Part shown: positions 1 through 4,666 of the stretch, one piece after another
Layout: every line of letters starts with the position of its first letter
Numbering within the stretch: position 1 is the first letter of the stretch
Notes under the pieces: generated by a model
Database searches by the model: none
Seen by the model: only the letters and a program-made list of their open reading frames with translations
Told to the model about the DNA's origin: nothing
NCBI GenBank assembly: GCA_016212345.1
Contig: JACRGM010000075.1
Location: 1 to 5,184 of the forward strand
Length of the DNA stretch: 5,184 nt
DNA from: Nitrospinota bacterium
GTDB taxonomy: Bacteria > Nitrospinota > Nitrospinia > SZUA-224
Direction of reading: 5' to 3'
Program-made: the position numbers and the translations under genes

Positions 1-132
1 ATTTTTTGAATTTCATTCAATTGTAAGCCAATTTGTCTGGGAAGGAGCTATAAGAAACCGCTTTTGAATGTCAGATTTGTAAATAAAATTATAGGCAGAA
101 AATGAGAATATTTCAAGCTCAAAATCGCAAGA

Positions 133-177
133 AATTGTCTCTGTGGAAAGAAGTCGAGTTGAAACTTGTCTCGTAGA
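133..177 (-). repeat. Three degenerate 15-nt tandem repeats in an uncertain small ORF
   Basis: On the minus strand three consecutive 15-nt units (163-177, 148-162, 133-147) share the pattern TC-AC--GAC--TT with substitutions. They sit in a possible minus-strand reading frame (13-198, GTG start) in which they read as pentads: ISTRQ, VSTRL, LSTET, followed by ISCDF. The period is a multiple of three, so the repeat would be in frame if the ORF is translated. I see no Shine-Dalgarno sequence before the GTG, and the 61-residue product resembles no family I know. The repeat is directly visible; coding status is doubtful. Confidence 0.3.
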
Positions 178-290
178 GATCATTTTGGGAGAAATCACCT
201 TAAAGACATCTCTTTTTAATAACCTGCCTTATGTTCTTATTGCTGCTGTTCAATACATCTTCATATTACTCGCAGTCATAAAGAAGGTGC

Positions 291-548
291 TCATTTCAAC
301 TTTGCGTCAGCTTCTACATATTCCTCATAATCATCATACTGAAAGGTATTGCATATCTCCCGCCAATTACCAGCCTGAGTCCATGAAATTACTGGGACAC
401 GTTTTACCTCTCCTAAACGTTCAGGTTCTACATTAGTAGGCAAATATCCTGTCTCTCTCAGGAATTTCTCTATATCTACACTATAAGCCTTGAGAAACTT
501 CATAACCATTTCAAAGGATGGAATACTCCTGCCGTCTTCTATACTTCC
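291..548 (-). pseudogene. Remnant of an XRE/S24 (CI/LexA-like) repressor, truncated at both ends
   Basis: The minus-strand frame reads GSIEDGRSIPSFEMVMKFLK, then a VDIEKFLRETGYLP stretch, which matches the end of a Cro/CI-type helix-turn-helix domain and its linker. VPVISWTQAGNW follows, the usual entry into an S24/LexA-like peptidase domain in phage-type repressors. The first half of the HTH is missing: upstream of position 548 the frame runs into the attC-like site, so the nominal ATG at 590 is not a credible start. At the 3' side a TGA at 291-293 ends the frame where the S24 catalytic core should begin. A short CTGCGAGTA (LRV) follows nearby, which may be a decayed trace of the S24 core. 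The catalytic Ser and Lys are absent, so this cannot be a working autocleaving repressor. Relative to the attC-like sites it lies antisense. The HTH/S24 affiliation is a family inference from motifs; the truncation is seen directly. Confidence 0.7.
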
Positions 549-617
549 GCTAACACAGCACAAACGGCAAAGAAATAAATTGCTCCGCAACTTCGTTTGT
601 GCCAGGAACGTTAGCTG
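549..617 (+). other. attC-like site 1 (integron recombination site)
   Basis: A roughly 68-nt imperfect palindrome with the architecture of an integron attC. The outer arms are GCTAAC (549-554) and GTTAGC (610-615), corresponding to R'' and R'. The inner arms are a perfect 9-bp pair, GCACAAACG (558-566) and CGTTTGTGC (594-602), corresponding to L'' and L'. An extra inner pair GCAA (567-570)/TTGC (580-583) lies near the loop. Spacers between inner and outer arms are unequal (3 and 7 nt), as expected of an imperfect stem with unpaired bases. By analogy with known attC sites, recombination would occur between G610 and T611. The R' box GTTAGCT departs from the GTTRRRY consensus at one position. 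No integrase is in view, so function is inferred. Confidence 0.7.
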
Positions 618-630
618 CTCATTGCGGGCA
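611..630. repeat. Left end of a near-perfect 20-nt terminal inverted repeat of the cassette
   Basis: The reverse complement of 611-630 (TGCCCGCAATG + AGCAGCTAA) matches 1139-1158 (TGCCCGCAATG + GCAGATAAC) with one single-base gap and one substitution. The inner part is the R''/R' core. The remaining 11 or so exact bases, TGCCCGCAATG, extend beyond the 6-7 bp complementarity usually described between a cassette start and its own R''. The partner copy is at 1139-1158. Confidence 0.85.
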
Positions 631-696
631 AATTTTCTAATATTTCTACTTTTTTGGTAATTTTAGTTCCTAAATCTGGTATCATAGGTAAAAGAA

Positions 697-702
697 GGGA
701 GG
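697..702 (+). promoter_or_regulatory. Shine-Dalgarno sequence of hicB
   Basis: GGGAGG lies 7 nt before the ATG at 710 and fixes that start. Upstream, between the cassette boundary and hicB, the DNA is AT-rich. TTGGTA (654-659) and TATCAT (680-685) are a possible -35/-10 pair, but the 20-nt gap is too long for confidence. A promoter inside the cassette would be expected for a toxin-antitoxin passenger. Confidence 0.75.
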
Positions 703-709
703 CGATAAC

Positions 710-934
710 ATGTCCTATAAAGTCAGTATAGTAATCGAGAAAGATGAGTATGGATATTATGCATACTGCCCTGAGCTTGAAGGCTGTCAAACACAAGGAG
801 ACTCTATAGAGGAAGTTATAGCCAACATAAAGGAGGCTATTGAGCTTTATCTGGAGACATTGCCAGAAGACGAGAGAAAAGAATACTTGAGTAAAGAGAT
901 TCTGACTACCACCTTAGAGGTACAAGTTGCCTAA
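710..934 (+). CDS. hicB: HicB-family antitoxin (short form)
   Basis: This 74-residue protein starts YKVSIVIEKDEYGYYAYCPE, followed by LEGCQTQGDSIEEVIANIKE. This is the signature of the HicB antitoxin core: a partial RNase H-like fold with the conserved CPELxGC-T-GDS segment and a following helix. HicB binds and blocks the mRNA-cutting toxin HicA. It ends soon after the core (LEVQVA), with no room for the C-terminal ribbon-helix-helix or HTH DNA-binding domain of longer HicB proteins, so operon autoregulation by HicB alone is uncertain. The antitoxin gene comes first, the reverse of the E. coli hicAB order but common elsewhere. It overlaps hicA by 8 nt (stop codon 932-934, hicA start 927), so translation is probably coupled. 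It lies inside the putative cassette and reads towards the attC-like site. Confidence 0.93.
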   Translation: MSYKVSIVIEKDEYGYYAYCPELEGCQTQGDSIEEVIANIKEAIELYLETLPEDERKEYLSKEILTTTLEVQVA

Positions 935-1124
935 GTTACCACGGCTAACGCCACAGGAAGCGGAAGCGATGTTACTGAAATCTGGCTTTGAAATGATTAG
1001 AAGCAAAGGGAGTCATAGAATTTATATCAAAGGGACCAGAAGGGTCGTTGTCCCATTCCATACTGGGAAGATATTGCATCCCAAAATAGTCAAGCAAGTC
1101 GTTAAAGCTATAGAAACTGCTTGA
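927..1124 (+). CDS. hicA: HicA-family mRNA interferase toxin
   Basis: This 65-residue protein begins MPKLPRLTPQEAEAMLLKSG, then FEMIRSKGSHRIYIKG and RRVVVPFH. This is the HicA double-stranded-RNA-binding-like fold with the catalytic histidine in the GSH motif (His30). HicA toxins cleave mRNA and arrest growth until HicB neutralises them. Length and motif order are complete, so an active toxin is likely. The start is a TTG at 927, supported by AGAGG at 916-920 (6 nt spacing) and by the canonical MPKLP N terminus. A weak start overlapping the antitoxin stop would keep toxin yield below antitoxin yield. The gene ends 27 nt before the attC-like structure. No transcription terminator is evident between them; the attC stem may serve that role. 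Confidence 0.93.
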   Translation: MPKLPRLTPQEAEAMLLKSGFEMIRSKGSHRIYIKGTRRVVVPFHTGKILHPKIVKQVVKAIETA

Positions 1125-1151
1125 TGAAAATTACAAACTGCCCGCAATGGC

Positions 1152-1225
1152 AGATAACAACAGGCTAAAAGGAAACACATAATCAGCAAATGCTATCGCA
1201 CTTCTTTTAGCCTTGACCGTTATGC
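1152..1225 (+). other. attC-like site 2, at the 3' end of the hicBA cassette
   Basis: A roughly 74-nt imperfect palindrome. The outer arms are AGATAAC (1152-1158, R'') and GTTATGC (1219-1225, R'), pairing over ATAAC/GTTAT. The inner arms are a perfect 9-bp pair, GGCTAAAAG (1163-1171) and CTTTTAGCC (1204-1212). A small hairpin AGCA-AA-TGCT (1185-1194) sits near the apex. The predicted exchange point is between G1219 and T1220. R'' pairs better with the start of its own cassette (611-617) than with the present R'. This is expected if the R' half now in place came from whatever joined downstream. The sequence differs from site 1, as is normal between attC sites of unrelated cassettes. Confidence 0.72.
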
Positions 1226-1265
1226 GTTGAAATGGTAAAATAGATAGTATGAAATAATAAGAATG

Positions 1266-1298
1266 CTAAAGCTATTCGCCTAAAGGCGAAGGTTTTAG
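1266..1298. repeat. Hairpin/REP-like palindrome at the broken end of pheT
   Basis: A perfect 6-bp stem TTCGCC (1275-1280)/GGCGAA (1285-1290) with a TAAA loop is enclosed by a second paired segment CTAAA (1266-1270)/TTTAG (1294-1298). It overlaps the last codons and stop of the truncated pheT frame, whose end reads KPSPLGE. The compact nested palindrome resembles dispersed intergenic REP-type elements. It could also act as a weak terminator for the minus-strand operon, although the following T-run is interrupted. Copy number in the genome would decide. Confidence 0.5.
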
Positions 1299-2693
1299 AC
1301 CCGGCATATGGAAAAATAAATGAGCTCCACGATATTGTTGTGATAAATTGAGCCTTTCATATGCAGACTCTGGGTTGGTGAGCATGAGGGTCATCACCTC
1401 CATATATCCTAACCCAGTCATGGCCTCACGAACCATGTTGAATAAGGTCTCTATCGGCCTTTCCCATCCAACTGTCATTGTCTCTGTTATTGAGGGGGTT
1501 ATATTATGGTAGCCATATGCTATGGCTATATCTTCCATTAGATCTCGTTCATGAAGGATGTCATTCCTGTATGATGGGACATCTACCAAGAGCCCTTCTC
1601 TAGTGGGTCTCACATTATGACGCATCTTTTTTAGAAGCCCCATAATGGTATCATCTTTGGCATCAAATCCAATGATCTTCCTTGTCCCTTCAGGTGACAA
1701 CTTCATTGTTTGAGGGGTAAAATCTGGTGTTGTAATCCTTCTATCATGATAGATTATATCTACCTTATAGGGAGTGGCATCAGTCTCCATCTCAAGGATT
1801 GATGATACCATGATGTTAATGGTCTTGTATATAACCCGTTCCGCTATCCCTGTGACATCAATAAAGATATCCTTTGTATCTTTAGTTACCTTTGTCTCCT
1901 CAGAATTGATAATAGGAGGCATGGAAAGGACACAGGAGTTTCTATCCTTGAGTATAGGGAATCTCTTCATATCCTTTAATAGAAAGGCAAATTCCCTCCC
2001 CTTTGGATACTCTGTGAGTATCCTATCAAGCGGAATAGGTGTATCTCCCTTGTATCCGAGAGGGGTAAATGAAAGCCCCTTTGGGTCATGACATGTATAA
2101 TAGAAATCAGGGGATGTCTTATCAAGATCATATACCCCTATAGAGGCATACCTTCGATTCCTCCCAAGGGCCCAGTGAAGATTCTCCTGAAGCTTCATCA
2201 ATATCTTTATCTTTTCTTGGTCCAGTGAGAGTCCTTTAATCACAGCAGATACAATATATGGTCTATAGGAGTCTTTATTTGATAATCCCTGATCTACACT
2301 TACTGATATCTCTGATGGATAAAGCTGATATTCCTTAAGACCTGTCTCTATCCCCATATATCCCTTTAATGCACGAGCAAGCCCCCCTGGATCGAACATA
2401 TCAGGTCGTACTGCCAACAATTCCATCCTGATGACATCTATAGATCCAAGCCCCTCCCTTACCCCTCCTTGTTCCCGGAAATCAAAACCACATCCATCAC
2501 AATAGGCTGGGATACCCTCTTCCACTGTAATCTCTGTAATACTATTACATCTATTACATAAAAACCGTAAAAGGGTGGTACACCCTTCTACATCACAGCC
2601 TAACTGTTTCAGGTACTCGATCAATCTCTCTTTCCCTATATCAATCCCAAGTTGCTGAACAAATCTCTGATATGGGATACCAATTACTGGCAT
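1272..2693 (-). CDS. pheT: Phenylalanyl-tRNA synthetase beta subunit, archaeal type, C-terminally truncated
   Basis: PheT is the non-catalytic beta chain of the (alpha-beta)2 enzyme that charges tRNA-Phe. The B3/B4 domain edits mischarged Tyr-tRNA. The archaeal/eukaryotic form is recognisable by MPVIGIPYQRFVQQLG at the N terminus, then VRPDMFDPGGLARALKGY (about residues 95-112), a B3/B4-type region (about 145-310), and a B5-type segment with GLLVDVPSYRNDILHERDL before DIAIAYGYHNI (about 330-405). I chose the ATG at 2693 over the in-frame one at 2714 because AGGAGG lies 7 nt upstream and the family N terminus begins there; this overlaps pheS by 10 nt. The frame gives 473 residues against about 550 usual. 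After NPESAYERLNLS the sequence no longer fits the family, so about 100 C-terminal residues (the alpha-contacting, synthetase-like module) are missing. A CxxC...CxxC insert (Cys46, 49, 65, 68) is an added oddity. The product is probably non-functional unless the rest is supplied elsewhere. Confidence 0.9.
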   Translation of the reverse strand: MPVIGIPYQRFVQQLGIDIGKERLIEYLKQLGCDVEGCTTLLRFLCNRCNSITEITVEEGIPAYCDGCGFDFREQGGVREGLGSIDVIRMELLAVRPDMFDPGGLARALKGYMGIETGLKEYQLYPSEISVSVDQGLSNKDSYRPYIVSAVIKGLSLDQEKIKILMKLQENLHWALGRNRRYASIGVYDLDKTSPDFYYTCHDPKGLSFTPLGYKGDTPIPLDRILTEYPKGREFAFLLKDMKRFPILKDRNSCVLSMPPIINSEETKVTKDTKDIFIDVTGIAERVIYKTINIMVSSILEMETDATPYKVDIIYHDRRITTPDFTPQTMKLSPEGTRKIIGFDAKDDTIMGLLKKMRHNVRPTREGLLVDVPSYRNDILHERDLMEDIAIAYGYHNITPSITETMTVGWERPIETLFNMVREAMTGLGYMEVMTLMLTNPESAYERLNLSQQYRGAHLFFHMPGLKPSPLGE

Positions 2694-4246
2694 AGGGGTA
2701 CCTCCTGAAGCCATTTAATATCTGATAGGTATATCTTTTTGATATGATCAAGATCATATTTAAACATTGCAAGTCTCTCTAATCCTAGTCCCCAGGCCAG
2801 AACCGTATCATTACAGCCGAGTGGTAGGGTGACCTCAGGTCTGAAGATACCTGCCCCACCCATCTCAATCCACCTCTTTTTGTTCTCCAGATAGACAAAT
2901 ACCTCAACAGAGGGCTCTGTATAGGGGAAAAAGGCAGGACGGAATTCAAAGGTCTTAAATCCCATCTTTTTATAAAAGGCCCATAGTATCCCTAGTAGAT
3001 TGGCAAAAGAGGCGTTTTTCTCGATAATAATACCATCTACCTGATAAAATACAGGTAAATGTGTATAATCAACCGTCTCTCTCCTAAAGACCCTTCCTAC
3101 AGTAAATACCTTTTCAGGTCCCCTTTTGAGCCGTGCAACTGCCCTTACTGTTGCAGCAGTAGTATGTGTCCTTAAGACCACACCTTTTGCCTTTTCTTGA
3201 TCCCATTTATATTGCCATCCAATAGAACCGGTCTCCCCTCCATCTTCATGAACCCTCTTTATTACCTTTACTAGGGATTGATCAGGGAGTCGGGCCTCTT
3301 TGGGACGACTTACATAGAGTGTATCTTGCATCTCCCTTGCTGGATGGTCCTGAGGTTGGAATAGGGCATCAAAGTCCCAGAAGGCAGATTCTACATGAGG
3401 AGAGACGATCTCTGTAAAACCCATTTCCAAGAAGACCTTTCTTGTGTTCTGTAATATCCTTTGGAAGGGGTGCTGTTTTCCTGGATGCGCCTTTACAGTA
3501 TCTATTGTGATATCGTATCTCTTTAATTGAACCTCTTTCCATCCACCATCTATCAGTAATTCCTTAGTCAAGGCTGTAACTTCCCTTAATAGGGAGATCC
3601 CTGATTTCATCAGCTCTTTTCCCTCTCTGGTTAAACTCACCCACCTGATAGTACGGCACTTTTCTATGTAAATATCCCTTCTCTTACCTAAAAGTCTTAA
3701 TGCTAGGTCAAGGTCTATCCCATGACCCTTTATCTCCTCCTCTGTTAAGAAGCGCTCATAGCGATTCAAAAGGGAGACAAATTTTTCATCTTCAGCCATC
3801 TTATTTGGGGAGACAAATTTTTCATCTTCTATGGCCATTTTCCCTACATCTGTTAATTTTAATATCCCTTTGCCTTGGATCTCTATCCAAGATTTATCTA
3901 TAAGATATCTTAGGGATGTCCCTGCAAGGTCTTGAGGAAAAGACAAATTCTCTGTGAGATCTTTTATTGAGCAGGGTCTTCCAATGTCATTTAGTCCTTT
4001 AATAATCTTTCTATCCGGAAAGCCTTCTTTAGCATATATTTCACCTATAGACCCGATCTTATATTCCTTGTATTCTTCTTCCCTGATCTTTACTATCCCT
4101 ATGGTTGCCAGTGTCTGAACAGATGCTGATATAAAGACCTGATCAATCTTAAGGGTATCAACTAGTTGATTAATGCTATATTCCTTTGATCCCTTATTTA
4201 GATATGTTAATATCTTATATTGATCTTCTGGAAATCCTTTTCTCAT
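2684..4246 (-). CDS. pheS: Phenylalanyl-tRNA synthetase alpha subunit, archaeal type
   Basis: This 520-residue catalytic chain activates Phe and transfers it to tRNA-Phe. Residues 1-235 hold winged-helix-type segments (for example PEDQYKILTYLNKGSKEYSI and LTDVGKMAIEDEKFV), the long N-terminal extension typical of archaeal/eukaryotic alpha chains and unlike the coiled-coil of standard bacterial PheS. The class II core follows: HPFQRILQNTRKVFLEMGFT with PHVESAFWDFDALFQPQDHP (about 259-302, motif 1 region), GRVFRRETVDYTHLPVFYQ (384-402, motif 2, FRRE arginines), FRPAFFPYTEPSVEV (435-449) and GLGLERLAMFKYDL (486-499, motif 3 arginine). All expected active-site motifs are present and the length is normal for this type. 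A 12-codon tandem duplication (DEKFVS at 141-146 and 153-158) lies between N-terminal domain and core. It starts 77 nt after the mazG-like stop; GGAAGAG about 8 nt upstream is an adequate ribosome binding site. It overlaps pheT. Confidence 0.95.
   Translation of the reverse strand: MRKGFPEDQYKILTYLNKGSKEYSINQLVDTLKIDQVFISASVQTLATIGIVKIREEEYKEYKIGSIGEIYAKEGFPDRKIIKGLNDIGRPCSIKDLTENLSFPQDLAGTSLRYLIDKSWIEIQGKGILKLTDVGKMAIEDEKFVSPNKMAEDEKFVSLLNRYERFLTEEEIKGHGIDLDLALRLLGKRRDIYIEKCRTIRWVSLTREGKELMKSGISLLREVTALTKELLIDGGWKEVQLKRYDITIDTVKAHPGKQHPFQRILQNTRKVFLEMGFTEIVSPHVESAFWDFDALFQPQDHPAREMQDTLYVSRPKEARLPDQSLVKVIKRVHEDGGETGSIGWQYKWDQEKAKGVVLRTHTTAATVRAVARLKRGPEKVFTVGRVFRRETVDYTHLPVFYQVDGIIIEKNASFANLLGILWAFYKKMGFKTFEFRPAFFPYTEPSVEVFVYLENKKRWIEMGGAGIFRPEVTLPLGCNDTVLAWGLGLERLAMFKYDLDHIKKIYLSDIKWLQEVPLCQ
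2701..2706 (-). promoter_or_regulatory. Shine-Dalgarno sequence that decides the pheT start
   Basis: On the minus strand AGGAGG lies inside the last codons of pheS, 7 nt before the ATG at 2693. No comparable sequence precedes the longer-frame ATG at 2714. The site supports a short overlap and translational coupling of pheS and pheT. Confidence 0.8.
3772..3829 (-). repeat. In-frame 36-nt tandem duplication within pheS
   Basis: A 22-nt sequence (3772-3793) recurs exactly at 3808-3829, a period of 36 nt. The similarity continues into the next bases (AGCCAT versus GGCCAT) after a 3-nt difference. It encodes two copies of EDEKFVS preceded by MA, 12 residues apart. Exact nucleotide identity over 22 nt indicates a recent slippage-type duplication. 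It lies in a linker between winged-helix segments, where extra length is likely tolerated. Confidence 0.9.
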
Positions 4247-4271
4247 CTATTATCTCTTCCCTTCCACAAAA

Positions 4272-4297
4272 GCACGGACAAACAAGTTTGTCCATGC
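4272..4297. repeat. Palindromic REP-like element between mazG-like gene and pheS
   Basis: GGACAAAC (4276-4283) and GTTTGTCC (4286-4293) form a perfect 8-bp stem around an AA gap. After one mismatch, GCA (4272-4274)/TGC (4295-4297) pair further. It fills much of the 77-nt gap in an otherwise tight operon. On the minus strand the stem is followed by CTTTTGTGG, too weak for a confident terminator. A dispersed intergenic palindrome or an RNA-processing hairpin separating mazG-like and phe expression are both possible. Confidence 0.65.
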
Positions 4298-4323
4298 CAC
4301 CCAGCTTTATATAAATTCTAATC

Positions 4324-4662
4324 CTATAATTCTAGATATTTATTAGAATTACCCTTGGCCTTTGTTATAGGATATCTCCTTCTATTCTTTTCTATCTTCA
4401 TCTGGGCTGCCTTTAGAAGGTCGATATTTAACTTGTCTGCAAGATTCACCAGGTAAATCATAACATCTCCAAGCTCTTCACTGATCTCTCTCTTTTTATC
4501 AATTGACAGGTTATTACCCTCTTCCTGGGTCAGCCACTGGAAGTGCTCCATCACCTCAGCCACTTCAATGGCCAGGGACATGGCAAGATTTTTGGGGGTG
4601 TGAAATTGCCCCCAATCTCTCTCCTCATTAAATTGACGTATATCCTTTAATAATTCTTCCAT
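4324..4662 (-). CDS. MazG-like nucleotide pyrophosphohydrolase
   Basis: This 112-residue protein has the all-alpha NTP pyrophosphohydrolase (MazG/dCTPase) pattern. A first metal-binding helix carries LAIEVAEVMEHFQW (Glu33 and Glu36, with Glu39), and a second carries EELGDVMIYLVNLAD (Glu63 and Asp66). Together these make the ExxE...ExxD set that holds Mg2+. The family hydrolyses (d)NTPs to the monophosphate and pyrophosphate, often cleaning dCTP or modified nucleotides from the cytosolic pool. Single-domain size matches the short MazG/RS21-C6-like group rather than two-domain MazG. The ATG at 4662 follows AAAGG by 8 nt, and only 4 nt separate it from the stop of the upstream zinc-ribbon gene, so the two are probably translated together. 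All metal ligands are present, so activity is likely; substrate cannot be read from sequence. Confidence 0.9.
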   Translation of the reverse strand: MEELLKDIRQFNEERDWGQFHTPKNLAMSLAIEVAEVMEHFQWLTQEEGNNLSIDKKREISEELGDVMIYLVNLADKLNIDLLKAAQMKIEKNRRRYPITKAKGNSNKYLEL

Positions 4663-4666
4663 CTTT

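Larger units (their letters stand above)
611..1219 (+). mobile_element. Putative 609-bp integron gene cassette carrying hicBA
   Basis: The unit runs from the predicted recombination point of attC-like site 1 to that of attC-like site 2. It has the standard cassette layout: a short leader, coding sequence reading towards the attC, and the attC at the 3' end. Its two genes (hicB, hicA) fill 710-1124. In a circularised cassette the start of the unit (611-630) joins the 3' end of its own attC. Those bases are nearly perfectly complementary to 1139-1158, the R'' side of site 2. This self-complementarity distinguishes a cassette from a random hairpin-flanked segment. Toxin-antitoxin pairs are well known passengers of large chromosomal integrons, where they are thought to stabilise the array. 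No integrase gene, attI or further complete cassette is visible. Confidence 0.7.

Noticed and set aside
133..177. Possible short CRISPR-like repeats around GTTGAAAC
   Set aside because: The units are only 15 nt, degenerate, directly adjacent without spacers and few in number.
143..436. Plus-strand open frame of 97 codons
   Set aside because: It has no recognisable domain or ribosome binding site, and overlaps the antisense repressor remnant whose frame shows clear homology.
549..590. ATG at 590 as the start of the repressor-like gene
   Set aside because: The codons from 590 to 549 translate the attC-like palindrome and do not resemble an HTH; homology begins only at about 548.
611..796. Minus-strand open frame of 61 codons
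   Set aside because: It is antisense to hicB and its leader, with no family resemblance.
549..1225. Insertion sequence with terminal inverted repeats enclosing hicBA
   Set aside because: There is no transposase and no evident target duplication, and the ends are folded sites with attC-like two-arm architecture rather than simple terminal repeats.
1774..2091. Plus-strand open frame of 105 codons inside pheT
   Set aside because: It is a shadow of the pheT coding sequence, which has clear family motifs.
2694..2714. Longer pheT starting at the ATG at 2714
   Set aside because: The extra seven residues (MASGGTP) are encoded by pheS-overlapping DNA that includes the pheT ribosome binding site; the family N terminus begins at 2693.
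3700..3903. Plus-strand open frame of 67 codons inside pheS
   Set aside because: It is antisense to pheS and its repeated IFHL-type segments merely mirror the in-frame duplication of pheS.
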